DNA of 64,000 bases, from assembly GCF_004341385.1 (NCBI RefSeq), contig NZ_SLXE01000005.1, positions 43,055 through 107,054 on the forward strand. Direction: 5' to 3'. Source of the DNA: Uruburuella suis (GTDB taxonomy: Bacteria; Pseudomonadota; Gammaproteobacteria; Burkholderiales; Neisseriaceae). Both the position numbers and the translations under genes were made by a program. Below the pieces are notes generated by a model. The model searched no databases and was not told the DNA's origin. It saw only the letters and a list, made by a program, of their open reading frames with translations. Shown here in pieces: positions 31,373 through 40,077 of this stretch; positions within the stretch are counted from its first letter, which is position 1; every line of letters begins with the position of its first letter.

Positions 31373-32665
31373 ATGAAAACACTAAACGATTGGCTCGCGC
31401 ACCTTGAAACCGCCCACAGCAGCGGCCTGATTGATATGGGGCTGGCGCGCACGGACGAAGTGAAGCAGCGCATGCAGCTTAATCCTGAATGCCCGGTGGT
31501 GGTGGTGGCGGGCACCAACGGCAAAGGCTCGGTGTGTGCCTTTCTCACCCAGATCTACAAGCAGGCCGGCTTTAAAGTGGGCACGCTCACGAGCCCACAT
31601 TTGCTGCGCTTTAACGAGCGCATCGCCATTAACGGCGAGCCGGTGGATGATGAAGCCATTGTGGCTTCGTTTGAGCGCATCGAAGAAGCACGCGGCGAGA
31701 TTTCGCTCACTTATTTCGAATTCAACACCTTGGCCGCGGTGGATATTTTCATGCGCGAAAATGTTGATGTGATGATATTGGAAGTGGGCTTGGGCGGCCG
31801 CTTGGATGCGGTGAATGTGTTTGACGCCGATTGCGCCGTGGTGACCAGCATCGATTTGGATCACCAGTCTTTTTTGGGTGACACAGTAGAGCAGGTGGGC
31901 TTTGAAAAAGCCGGCGTGTTCCGCAGCGGCAAACCCGCCATTTGCGGCCAAAACCCGCCGCCCGAATCGCTGCGCCGCCACGCCGAGGCCATAGGTGCCC
32001 AATTGTTGCTGGCCGGGCGCGATTTCGGTTTCAGCAGGCTCGAGCAGCAGCAATGGTCGTTTCACTTCCACCCGCAGGCGCCCGATTTTTCAGACGGCCT
32101 CATGCGCAACCGCAATGCCTTGCCGGTGCCCGCTTTGCGCGGCGCCTATCAATTGGGCAATGCCGCCTGCGCATTGGCGGTAATCGAATGCCTGAATGCC
32201 GAGCTGCCGATAGACATCGGCGCCATCAAGCGCGGCCTGCTTTTGGTGAGCAACCCCGGCCGCTTCCAAGTGCTGCCCGGCCGCCCGCTGGTGATACTCG
32301 ATGTGGGTCACAATCCGCACGCCGCCCGAGCGCTGCGCCAAGGCTTGATGGCGCTGCCTTTTGCTGAAAAACGCATCGCGGTGTTCAGCATGCTGGCCGA
32401 TAAAGATATGGATGCGGTGATTGAAATCGTGAAAGACCAATTCGACGAATGGTATCTCGCGCCGCTGGCGCTGCCGCGCGGCCAAAGCGCCCAAGTGCAG
32501 GCGCAAAAGCTCGAAGCGCACGGCATCGGCCATGTGCATTGTTTGAAAAATGTGGTCGCGGCTTATCATGCCGCTTTGGCGGGCGCATCGGAAAATGATA
32601 GAATCACCGTTTTCGGATCGTTTCACACCGTTGCCGAAGTGATGGCAGCGCAGCAGCAAGGTTAA
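31373..32665 (+). CDS. folC: Bifunctional dihydrofolate / folylpolyglutamate synthase
   Basis: It adds glutamate to dihydropteroate and then to folates. The 430-residue product has the Mur-ligase-like P-loop GTNGKGSVCAF, the ligase block LEVGLGGRLDAVN, and the C-terminal DVGHNPHAARAL. It opens the cluster folC-SPOR-cvpA-purF, the same order as folC-dedD-cvpA-purF in E. coli. A DUS is in frame near 32086. Confidence 0.95.
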   Translation: MKTLNDWLAHLETAHSSGLIDMGLARTDEVKQRMQLNPECPVVVVAGTNGKGSVCAFLTQIYKQAGFKVGTLTSPHLLRFNERIAINGEPVDDEAIVASFERIEEARGEISLTYFEFNTLAAVDIFMRENVDVMILEVGLGGRLDAVNVFDADCAVVTSIDLDHQSFLGDTVEQVGFEKAGVFRSGKPAICGQNPPPESLRRHAEAIGAQLLLAGRDFGFSRLEQQQWSFHFHPQAPDFSDGLMRNRNALPVPALRGAYQLGNAACALAVIECLNAELPIDIGAIKRGLLLVSNPGRFQVLPGRPLVILDVGHNPHAARALRQGLMALPFAEKRIAVFSMLADKDMDAVIEIVKDQFDEWYLAPLALPRGQSAQVQAQKLEAHGIGHVHCLKNVVAAYHAALAGASENDRITVFGSFHTVAEVMAAQQQG

Positions 32666-32669
32666 ATCA

Positions 32670-33704
32670 ATGGCAAACCCACGCTTGAATTCGCTTGACG
32701 AATACGAACAACTCAAACGCAAAAACCGCCGCCGCCTCGTGGGCGCATCGGCCATGGTGGTGCTGGCCGGCATTTTGCTGGCCAAAGTGCTCAACCAAGG
32801 CGCGGGTGAAGAAGCCGCGCCTGCGGCCAGCGCACCGGAAATGGTTGCCGCTTCGGTTGAAGCGCCGCAAATCATGGTGAATAACGAAGCCGCATCTGCC
32901 GATGATGCTTCCGATTTGGCACCTTCTGCCGTGCTCGAGCCTGCGCCCGAAGCCGACACCGACACTGATGCCCACACCGGCACCAGCACCGAATTGGCTA
33001 ATCCGCTAGCCGGGCGCGCTGCCCCAAGTGCAACAGAAACAAGCGCCCCTGAAGTGAGGCCGTCTGAAACCGCGAAACCTGCGGATGCCGCCAAACCGAT
33101 TGAAACGGCCAAACCGGCAACGAGCAAACCTGTGGAAGCCGCCAAGCCGGCCGAAACCGCGCCGCCGCCGGTGGTGGTAATCGACAATCAGGCCGAGCGC
33201 AAGGCGGCTGCCGAGCGTGAAGCGGCGGCCAACGCGCGCCGGCAGGCCGAGCAAAAAGCACGTGAACAGGCCGCAGCCAAAGAAGCCGAACGCAAGCAGC
33301 AAGCCGAGCGTGCGGCTGCACAAAAGGCTGAAGCGCAAAAAGCCGAAGCTTTGAAAAAACAGCAGGCGGCCAAGGCGCAAACCGAGAAAAAAACCGCTGC
33401 CCAAGATGTGCTTAACAATAAAGCCGCCAAATCTGCCGCCAATCCGCAGGCGATTTTGGAAGGCAGCACCACCGGCAGTCGCGTGATTATCCAGGCAGGC
33501 GCCTACAGCAGCAGCGCCCAGGCCAATCAAGTGCTGCAAAAGCTGGCCGACGCCGGCGTGAGCGCGCATGTGAGTGAGAGTGAAACCAGCAAAGGCACGG
33601 TTTACCGCGTGCGCACCGGCAGCTATCCCAATCGCGCCGCCGCCAATCAGGCGCTGGCCAAAATCCGCCAGCAAGGGCTCGACGGCATGGTGATCGGCCA
33701 ATAA
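32670..33704 (+). CDS. SPOR-domain membrane protein (DedD/Tpc type)
   Basis: It has a short cytoplasmic segment, one transmembrane helix (about residues 24-41), a long low-complexity Ala/Glu/Lys/Pro-rich periplasmic region and a C-terminal SPOR domain of about 75 residues (from SRVIIQAGAYSSSAQANQ). SPOR domains bind denuded peptidoglycan at the division septum. The position after folC matches E. coli dedD and the gonococcal tpc gene, whose loss affects cell separation and transformation competence; equivalence to tpc is inferred from synteny. A DUS is in frame near 33058 (RPSET). It starts 4 bp after folC. Confidence 0.88.
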   Translation: MANPRLNSLDEYEQLKRKNRRRLVGASAMVVLAGILLAKVLNQGAGEEAAPAASAPEMVAASVEAPQIMVNNEAASADDASDLAPSAVLEPAPEADTDTDAHTGTSTELANPLAGRAAPSATETSAPEVRPSETAKPADAAKPIETAKPATSKPVEAAKPAETAPPPVVVIDNQAERKAAAEREAAANARRQAEQKAREQAAAKEAERKQQAERAAAQKAEAQKAEALKKQQAAKAQTEKKTAAQDVLNNKAAKSAANPQAILEGSTTGSRVIIQAGAYSSSAQANQVLQKLADAGVSAHVSESETSKGTVYRVRTGSYPNRAAANQALAKIRQQGLDGMVIGQ

Positions 33705-33706
33705 TC

Positions 33707-34204
33707 ATGGCGATATTCGATATTGTGGCGCTGGGCATTATTGTGGTTTGCATTTTGATTTCGATGATGCGCGGCGTGATTGCCGAAGTGGCTTCGCTGG
33801 TGATTTGGGTGGTGGCTTTTTTGGTGGCGAAAATGTTTGCCGCGCCTTTTGCCGCTGTGGCCCTCACATCCGTGCAGCCGCCGCAATTTGCGGTGGCGGT
33901 GGGCTTTATTTTATTGTTTGTTGCTGCATGGCTGGTGCAGCATTTTTTACGTTCGCTGCTCACTTCGGCTGTGTCGGCCATCGGCCTGGGCGGTGTCAAC
34001 CGCCTGCTCGGCGCGGTGTTTGGCGCGGCCAAGGGCGTGTTGATTATCACGCTGGCGGTGCTGGTGTGTTCGTTTACCGATTTGCCGCAAACGCCCGATT
34101 GGCGGAAATCGTTCAGCGCAGTATATTTCGAGGCATTGGCGCAATTGGCCGTGCCTTATCTGCCGCCGGTGGTGGCAGATCAAGTGCAGTATCCGACACT
34201 TTGA
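33707..34204 (+). CDS. cvpA: CvpA family inner-membrane protein
   Basis: The 165-residue product has four hydrophobic helices and is preceded by the SPOR gene (2-bp gap) and followed by purF (15-bp gap). CvpA was named for colicin V production but its molecular role is unresolved; purine metabolism and envelope stress have both been linked to it. The conserved linkage to purF and the helical pattern support the call. Confidence 0.88.
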   Translation: MAIFDIVALGIIVVCILISMMRGVIAEVASLVIWVVAFLVAKMFAAPFAAVALTSVQPPQFAVAVGFILLFVAAWLVQHFLRSLLTSAVSAIGLGGVNRLLGAVFGAAKGVLIITLAVLVCSFTDLPQTPDWRKSFSAVYFEALAQLAVPYLPPVVADQVQYPTL

Positions 34205-34219
34205 TTTTGGAGAAGAATA

Positions 34220-35761
34220 ATGTGTGGTGTTTTAGGATTAGTGGCGCACGAGCCGGTAAACCAATTGCTTTATGACGGCCTGCAGATGTTGCAGCACCGC
34301 GGCCAAGATGCGGCGGGCATCGTCACCGTTGAGGGCAATGTGTTTCATATGCACAAAGGCAAAGGCATGGTGCGCGATGTGTTCCGCACCCGCAATATGC
34401 GCGATTTGGCCGGCCGCGCCGGCATTGCGCATGTGCGCTATCCCACAGCCGGCAATGCCGGCAGCAGCGCCGAGGCGCAGCCTTTTTATGTGAGCTCGCC
34501 CTTCGGCATTGTGCTGGCACACAACGGCAACCTCACCAACACCGAAGAGCTGTATGAAAACGTGTGTTTCAAGCACTTGCGCCACATCAACACCCGCTCC
34601 GATTCGGAAGTGCTGCTCAATGTGTTTGCGCACGAATTGCGCCGCGAAGTGACCGGTTCGGGCACCACAGAGCTGAGCGTGAACCATGTGTTTAACGCCG
34701 TGAGCAGCCTGCACAAACGTGTGCGCGGCGCTTATGGCGTGGTGGCGCTGATCGCCGGCTACGGCATGGTGGCTTTCCGCGACCCGCTGGGCATCCGCCC
34801 GCTGGTGTTGGGCAAACACACCGATGAAGCCGGCAACACGGCTTATGCGGTGGCTTCGGAATCGGTGGTGTTTAACAGCATCGCTTTTGAGCGCGAGCGC
34901 GATATTGCGCCGGGCGAGGCGGTGTTTGTGGGCTTTGACGGCCAGATTTTTACGCGCCAATGCGCAAAAGCGCCCCGGCTCAACCCCTGTCTGTTTGAAT
35001 ATGTGTATTTCGCGCGCCCCGATTCGGTGATGGACGGCGTGTCGGTGTATCAAGCGCGTGTGAATATGGGGATAACGCTGGCGGAAAAAGTGGCGCGCGA
35101 ATTGCCGCTCGACGATATCGACGTGGTGATGCCGATTCCCGACACCAGCCGCCCCAGCGCGATGGAATTGGCACACCGCCTGGGCAAGCCTTATCGCGAA
35201 GGCTTGATTAAAAACCGCTATATCGGCCGCACCTTTATCATGCCCGGCCAAGCCACGCGCAAAAAATCGGTGCGCCAAAAGCTCAGCCCGATGGAGAGCG
35301 AATTTGCCGGCAAGAGCGTGTTGCTGGTGGATGATTCCATCGTGCGCGGCACCACCAGCCGTGAGATTGTGGAAATGGCGCGCCAAGCCGGTGCGCGCAA
35401 AGTGTATTTCGCTTCGGCCGCGCCGGAAGTGCGCTTTCCCAATGTGTACGGCATCGATATGCCCACCCGCGAAGAGCTGATTGCCAACGGGCGCACCGCC
35501 GCCGAAATCGCGCGTGAAATCAGCGCCGACGGCTGCGTGTTTCAAGAATTGGGCGCGCTGGAAGACTTGGTGCGCGCGCTCAATCCGGCCATCGAAAATT
35601 TCGACACTTCATGCTTCAGCGGCTGCTACCCCACCGGCGACATCGACGAAGCCTATCTGCAACGCCTATCCGGCAGCAAATCATCTGCGGCCGCCGCGCA
35701 GCTCAATCCGAGCCTGATCGATCACAGCGTGCGCATCAGCGATGATGATGAAGAAGAATAA
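34220..35761 (+). CDS. purF: Amidophosphoribosyltransferase
   Basis: This is the first enzyme of de novo purine synthesis, converting PRPP and glutamine to phosphoribosylamine. It has 513 residues. After removal of Met1 the N-terminal nucleophile is Cys2 ([10 protein letters not shown]). The PRPP-binding loop is [14 protein letters not shown]. The ribosome site GGAGAAG is good. Its transcript ends at a non-DUS terminator. Confidence 0.97.
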   Translation: MCGVLGLVAHEPVNQLLYDGLQMLQHRGQDAAGIVTVEGNVFHMHKGKGMVRDVFRTRNMRDLAGRAGIAHVRYPTAGNAGSSAEAQPFYVSSPFGIVLAHNGNLTNTEELYENVCFKHLRHINTRSDSEVLLNVFAHELRREVTGSGTTELSVNHVFNAVSSLHKRVRGAYGVVALIAGYGMVAFRDPLGIRPLVLGKHTDEAGNTAYAVASESVVFNSIAFERERDIAPGEAVFVGFDGQIFTRQCAKAPRLNPCLFEYVYFARPDSVMDGVSVYQARVNMGITLAEKVARELPLDDIDVVMPIPDTSRPSAMELAHRLGKPYREGLIKNRYIGRTFIMPGQATRKKSVRQKLSPMESEFAGKSVLLVDDSIVRGTTSREIVEMARQAGARKVYFASAAPEVRFPNVYGIDMPTREELIANGRTAAEIAREISADGCVFQELGALEDLVRALNPAIENFDTSCFSGCYPTGDIDEAYLQRLSGSKSSAAAAQLNPSLIDHSVRISDDDEEE

Positions 35762-35770
35762 GATGAAGCA

Positions 35771-35804
35771 AAAAGCCGCGTGAAAAGATTGCGCGGCTTT
35801 TTTT
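35771..35804 (+). terminator. Intrinsic terminator after purF
   Basis: AAAAGCCGCG and CGCGGCTTTT form the stem, with a 10-base loop and a T-run that continues after it. Unlike most terminators here, the stem is not made of DUS copies. Confidence 0.85.
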
Positions 35805-35921
35805 CAGACGGCCTGTTATCACTTTTTGTTATATCGATAGCATCAGGCCGTCTGAAACAAAGCTTGAAAGCCTGCCTGAATAAGCGCAAAATGTTAACAA
35901 TTATTTAAACGATTGAGCACC

Positions 35922-37091
35922 ATGAGCCGAACACTCCACCCCGAAACCCTCGCCATACGCGGCTTTAAAGAGCAAACCGAATACAACGAACACAACCAGG
36001 CGCTGTTTCTCACCAGCAGCTTTATGTGGCCGAGCGCTGCCGATGCGGAAGCTTTATTCGCCGGCAAACAGGCGGGCTACACCTATAGCCGCACCGCCAA
36101 CCCCACCACCGCCACCTTTGCCAAACGCGTGGCCATGCTGGAGGGCGCCGAGCAAGCCGTGGCCACCGGCACCGGCATGTCGGCGATTCAGGCGGCCTTG
36201 CTCACTTTTTTGAGCGCCGGCGATCATTTGGTGTGCAGCCGCAGCCTGTTCGGCACCACCATCAGCCTGATTGAAAACCACATCAAGCGCTTCGGCATCG
36301 AAGTGAGCTTTGTGTCGCAAACCGATTTGCAGGAATGGCGCGATGCGTTGCAGCCGAACACAAAAATGTTTTTCCTCGAAACCCCTTCCAACCCGCTCAA
36401 TGAAGTGGCCGATTTAGAAGCCTTGGCGCAAATCGCGCACGATGCGGGCGCGCTTTTGGTGGTGGACAACACCTTTCTCACGCCTTTATTGCAGCAGCCT
36501 TTGCAATTGGGCGCCGATATTTCGCTGCATTCGGCCACCAAAGCCATCGACGGCCAAGGCCGCGTGCAGGGCGGTGTGGTGGTGGGGGATGCCGAAAAAA
36601 TGAAGCAGGTGCAGATGTATATGAATGCGGCGGGCTTGTCGATGGCGCCTTTTCACGCTTGGGTGCTGATCGGCGGCTTGGAAACACTTGCTGTGCGCAT
36701 CGAGCGCCAATGCGCCAATGCCGACAAAGTGGCCGCGTGGCTGCGCCATCAGCCGCAAGTGGTGAATGTGTATCACGCCGGCTTTGCCGATCACCCGCAA
36801 GCCGATTTGGTGAAAAAGCAGCAAAGCGGCGGCGGCATGGTGCTGGCGTTTGAAGTGGCCGGCGGCCAAGAGGCGGCTTGGAAAGTGATTGATGCAGTGC
36901 AGATTTTTTCGCGCACCGCCAACTTGGGCGACGCACGCTCCACCATCACCCACCCGTGGACAACCACCCACGGCAAAATGAGCGCCGAAGCCAAAGAAGC
37001 CGCCGGCATCCGCCCGGGCTTGATCCGCATTTCCGTCGGCCTTGAGCATGCGGATGATTTGATTGCCGATTTGCAGCAGGCTTTGGCATAA
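35922..37091 (+). CDS. metZ: O-succinylhomoserine sulfhydrylase
   Basis: It makes homocysteine directly from O-succinylhomoserine and sulfide, with pyridoxal phosphate. The ATG at 35922 gives 389 residues; an in-frame TTG nine bases upstream is less likely. The Cys/Met metabolism PLP-enzyme signature is seen at DISLHSATKAIDGQGR, with the cofactor lysine in ATKA. The YTYSRTANPTTATF block and the C-terminal SVGLEHADDLIADL fit the MetZ branch. It is separated from DUF2788 by a DUS pair. Confidence 0.93.
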   Translation: MSRTLHPETLAIRGFKEQTEYNEHNQALFLTSSFMWPSAADAEALFAGKQAGYTYSRTANPTTATFAKRVAMLEGAEQAVATGTGMSAIQAALLTFLSAGDHLVCSRSLFGTTISLIENHIKRFGIEVSFVSQTDLQEWRDALQPNTKMFFLETPSNPLNEVADLEALAQIAHDAGALLVVDNTFLTPLLQQPLQLGADISLHSATKAIDGQGRVQGGVVVGDAEKMKQVQMYMNAAGLSMAPFHAWVLIGGLETLAVRIERQCANADKVAAWLRHQPQVVNVYHAGFADHPQADLVKKQQSGGGMVLAFEVAGGQEAAWKVIDAVQIFSRTANLGDARSTITHPWTTTHGKMSAEAKEAAGIRPGLIRISVGLEHADDLIADLQQALA

Positions 37092-37104
37092 TCATCAGCT
37101 TGGC

Positions 37105-37140
37105 TTTCAGACGGCCTCGAAGTGTTCAGGCCGTCTGAAA
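37105..37140 (+). terminator. Inverted DUS pair after metZ
   Basis: TTTCAGACGGCCT and its complement are separated by a 10-base loop, 14 bp past the stop. No T-run follows. Confidence 0.5.
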
Positions 37141-37164
37141 CACCTTTCAAATAAGGAATATATT

Positions 37165-37371
37165 ATGGATGAAGCCGTATTTTCCGAATGGGCATTAAAA
37201 ATCTGCCTGACCATTTTGATTGTTTTTCTGGGTTTTATCGTTTGGCATTTGGGCAAAGAATCGAAAGCCGGCAAATTCGGCACCTTTATTTTGTTTTTGG
37301 TGCTGGGTTTGGGCGTGTTCGGTTTTATCTTTAAAAACGTATTGATCGAATTTTTTGTGCTGTCTAAATAA
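37165..37371 (+). CDS. DUF2788 small membrane protein
   Basis: The ATG at 37165, behind AAGGAA, gives 68 residues with two hydrophobic helices (about 12-28 and 40-60) joined by a basic loop GKESKAGKFGTF. This matches the DUF2788 family, found in beta- and gammaproteobacteria, whose function is unknown. It lies between metZ and yejB with hairpins on both sides and so is probably expressed alone. Confidence 0.85.
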   Translation: MDEAVFSEWALKICLTILIVFLGFIVWHLGKESKAGKFGTFILFLVLGLGVFGFIFKNVLIEFFVLSK

Positions 37372-37384
37372 ACGGTGTGGCTCA

Positions 37385-37415
37385 AAGGCCGTCTGAAAGC
37401 GTTTCAGACGGCCTT
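37385..37415 (+). terminator. Inverted DUS terminator after the DUF2788 gene
   Basis: A 14-bp stem of inverted AG-DUS lies 14 bp past the stop and upstream of yejB. Confidence 0.65.
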
Positions 37416-37460
37416 AATCTTTGCTATGATAACTCGTTTGATTTTAAAAAGGCCGCGCAC

Positions 37461-38513
37461 ATGTGGCGCTATATTTTCCAACGATTGCTGCTGCTGATTC
37501 CCACGCTGTTGGGCATTTTGGCGATTACGTTTGCCATTATCCAGTTTGTGCCCGGCGGCCCGGTGGAGCAGATGGTGCAGCAGCTCACCCAAAGCAGCGT
37601 GGGCGGCGAAACCGCTGCTGCGGCCACGGGCACGCTGATGCGCAGCGGCAGCCATTTGAGCGCCGACGATATGGCCGCGCTCAATGCGCTCTACGGCTTC
37701 GACAAGCCGCCGTTGGAGCGTTTCGGCGACATGGTTTCCCGCTTTGCCCGCTTCGATTTGGGCGAGAGCTTTTTCCACCACCAAACCGTGTTTGAGCTGG
37801 TGAAAGAAAAAATGCCGGTGTCGATGAGCCTGGGGTTGTGGACTTTTTTCCTTACTTATCTTATCTGCATTCCGCTGGGCATTATCAAAGCCGTGCGCGA
37901 CGGCTCGCGTTTTGATGCCGCCACCGGCATGCTGATTCTGCTGGGCTACACCATTCCGCCGTTTGTGCTCGGCCTCGTGTTGCTGGTGCTGTTTGGTGGC
38001 GGCAGCTTTTTTGCCTGGTTTCCGCAAGGCGGCTTGGTGAGCGATGATTGGCAAAGCTTGAGCTGGCCGGCCAAAATTCAGGATTATCTCTGGCACATGG
38101 CGCTGCCGGTTGCCGCCTCGGTGGCGGGTAATCTGGCGGTAATGACGGTGCTCACCAAAAATGTGTTTCTCGAAGAAATCCGCCGCCAATATGTTTACAC
38201 CGCCCGCGCCAAAGGCTTGCCCGAGCGGCAGATTTTGCTGCGCCATGTGTTTCGCAACGCCATGATTCCGCTGATCACGGGCTTTCCCGCTGCCTTTATC
38301 GGCGCTTTTTTCACCGGCAGCCTCTTGATAGAAACCCTGTTTTCGCTCGATGGTTTGGGGCTGCTCTCATACGAAGCGGTGATGAAGCGCGATTATCCGG
38401 TGGTGATGGGCACGCTTTATGTGTTCACACTGATGGGCTTGCTGGCAAAATTATTGTCGGACATTTCCTATTCGTGGGTGGACCCGCGCATCCATTTCGG
38501 CGGCCAGAAATAA
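37461..38513 (+). CDS. yejB: Oligopeptide / microcin C-type ABC transporter permease YejB
   Basis: This is one of two permeases of the YejABEF peptide importer. The ATG at 37461 gives 350 residues. It has the N-terminal helix of DppB-like permeases (MWRYIFQRLLLLIPTLLGIL) and the inner-membrane-component loop with EEIRRQYVYTARAKGLPERQ. Its operon continues through a GNAT gene to yejE and yejF. The periplasmic binding protein YejA is not encoded beside it. Confidence 0.92.
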   Translation: MWRYIFQRLLLLIPTLLGILAITFAIIQFVPGGPVEQMVQQLTQSSVGGETAAAATGTLMRSGSHLSADDMAALNALYGFDKPPLERFGDMVSRFARFDLGESFFHHQTVFELVKEKMPVSMSLGLWTFFLTYLICIPLGIIKAVRDGSRFDAATGMLILLGYTIPPFVLGLVLLVLFGGGSFFAWFPQGGLVSDDWQSLSWPAKIQDYLWHMALPVAASVAGNLAVMTVLTKNVFLEEIRRQYVYTARAKGLPERQILLRHVFRNAMIPLITGFPAAFIGAFFTGSLLIETLFSLDGLGLLSYEAVMKRDYPVVMGTLYVFTLMGLLAKLLSDISYSWVDPRIHFGGQK

Positions 38514-38545
38514 TGAGGCCGTCTGAAACATTAAAAGGCAGCCAT

Positions 38546-39055
38546 ATGAATATCCGCTGTGAAATCCCCGCTGATTACGCCGCCGTTTACCGGCTGGTGC
38601 AAACCGCATTTGCCGCGGCCGAGCATAGCGATGGCAAAGAGCAGGATTTGGTGGCTGCCTTGCGCCAAAGCCGCAGCTTTGTGCCGGCCTTGTCGCTGGT
38701 GGCCGAAATAGAAGGGCGGCTTGCCGGCTATATTTTGTTTACTGAAATCGGCATCGGGAGCGAAACCGCCTTGGCGTTGGCGCCGCTGGCGGTGCACCCC
38801 GATTTTCAGCGGCAGGGCGTGGGCGGCCGTTTGATTCAATGCGGCCACGAAGCGGCGCGTGCGCTGGGCTACGGCGCTTGCGTGGTGTTGGGCAGCGCTG
38901 CTTATTATTCGAAATTCGGCTATCAAGAAGCCGCGCCATTGGGCATTTTGCCGCCGTTTGAGGTGCCGTCTGAAAACTTTATGGCCGTTGCGCTGGCCAA
39001 CAAAGCCTTGCCGCAAGGCGTGGTGGCCTATGATGCCGCTTTTTTTACGGTTTAG
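38546..39055 (+). CDS. GNAT-family N-acetyltransferase (YhbS-like)
   Basis: The ATG at 38546 gives 169 residues. The acetyl-CoA loop is seen at VHPDFQRQGVGGRLI. The segment GACVVLGSAAYYSKFGYQEA and the closing region resemble the YhbS branch of the GNAT family. The acceptor is unknown. It is inserted between yejB and yejE, 3 bp before yejE, and has a DUS in its leader and one in the coding region near 38969. The location suggests acetylation of an imported peptide-like compound, which is inference only. Confidence 0.85.
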   Translation: MNIRCEIPADYAAVYRLVQTAFAAAEHSDGKEQDLVAALRQSRSFVPALSLVAEIEGRLAGYILFTEIGIGSETALALAPLAVHPDFQRQGVGGRLIQCGHEAARALGYGACVVLGSAAYYSKFGYQEAAPLGILPPFEVPSENFMAVALANKALPQGVVAYDAAFFTV

Positions 39056-39058
39056 CCG

Positions 39059-40075
39059 ATGAATTCACATTTTTCCGCCTGGCAGGCATTCAAACAACAC
39101 AAACGCGGCTTTCGGGCTTTGCGCCTGCTCGCCGTGCTGTTTGCGCTGGCCTTGTTGGCGCCGCTTTGGAGCAACGACAAACCTTTGTTGGTGCATTATC
39201 AGGGCAGCTATTATTTTCCGATGGTGAAAAGCTATAACGAAACCGTGTTTGGCGGCGATTTCGACACGCCTGCCGATTATCTCGACCCGCTGGTGCGCCG
39301 CAATATCACCGCCGATGGCAATAATGCCGTGTATCCGCCCAACCCCTATGCCGCCAACACGCTCAACGATTTCGACACCGCGCCCGATCCCGCGCCGCCC
39401 TCGGCACAACACTGGCTCGGCACCGACGACCGCGGCCGTGATGTGCTGGCGCGCCTGGTTTACGGCTTTCGCGATTCGCTTTTGTTTGCGCTGGCGCTCA
39501 CCGCCGTCACCACCGTCATCGGCGTGCTCGCCGGAGCCGTGCAGGGCTATTTCGGCGGCAAGGTGGATTTGGTGATGCAGCGCTTTCTTGAAATCTGGGG
39601 CGGCCTGCCCGAGCTTTATCTGCTGATTATCCTCTCTTCGTTTTTCAACCCCGGCCTACTGGTTTTGCTGGTGATTCTGGCGCTGTTCGGCTGGATGGGC
39701 TTGTCGGATTATGTGCGTGCCGAGTTTCTGAAAAACCGCCAGGCCGATTATGTGCTGGCGGCCAAAAGCATGGGCGTGGGCAACCGCACCATTATGTGGC
39801 GGCATATTCTGCCCAACAGCCTCACGCCGGTGCTGGCGTTTTTGCCGTTTCGCATTTCCGGCGCCGTGCTCGCGCTCACCAGCCTCGACTTTCTCGGCCT
39901 AGGCGTGCCCGCTGCGCAAGCGAGCTTGGGCGAATTGCTGGCGCAGGGCAAAGACAACCTCGATGCTTGGTGGATAGGCCTCTCTGCCGTGTGCGCGCTC
40001 ACCATTATGCTGTTGCTGCTGGTGATGATAGGCGAGGGGCTGCGACAGGCTTTTGATGTGCGGGCGAGGAGCTGA
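39059..40075 (+). CDS. yejE: Oligopeptide / microcin C-type ABC transporter permease YejE
   Basis: It is the second permease of the Yej importer, 338 residues. YejE-type features are the extended periplasmic insert after the first helix (roughly residues 40-110) and the DppC-like core with WLGTDDRGRDVLARLVYGFR and EFLKNRQADYVLAAKSMG. It starts 3 bp after the GNAT gene and ends 2 bp before yejF, so the operon is tight. Confidence 0.93.
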   Translation: MNSHFSAWQAFKQHKRGFRALRLLAVLFALALLAPLWSNDKPLLVHYQGSYYFPMVKSYNETVFGGDFDTPADYLDPLVRRNITADGNNAVYPPNPYAANTLNDFDTAPDPAPPSAQHWLGTDDRGRDVLARLVYGFRDSLLFALALTAVTTVIGVLAGAVQGYFGGKVDLVMQRFLEIWGGLPELYLLIILSSFFNPGLLVLLVILALFGWMGLSDYVRAEFLKNRQADYVLAAKSMGVGNRTIMWRHILPNSLTPVLAFLPFRISGAVLALTSLDFLGLGVPAAQASLGELLAQGKDNLDAWWIGLSAVCALTIMLLLLVMIGEGLRQAFDVRARS

Positions 40076-40077
40076 GT

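Noticed and set aside
32670..33704. SPOR protein considered as FtsN
   Set aside because: Synteny with folC and cvpA-purF fits DedD/Tpc; FtsN-type juxtamembrane motifs are not evident.
34238..35545. Long antisense reading frame opposite purF (and similar ones opposite lolC, adhP, actP, ilvD and others)
   Set aside because: These long frames arise from the strong third-position GC bias of the true genes. Their translations are His/Ala/Arg-rich and lack domains and ribosome sites.
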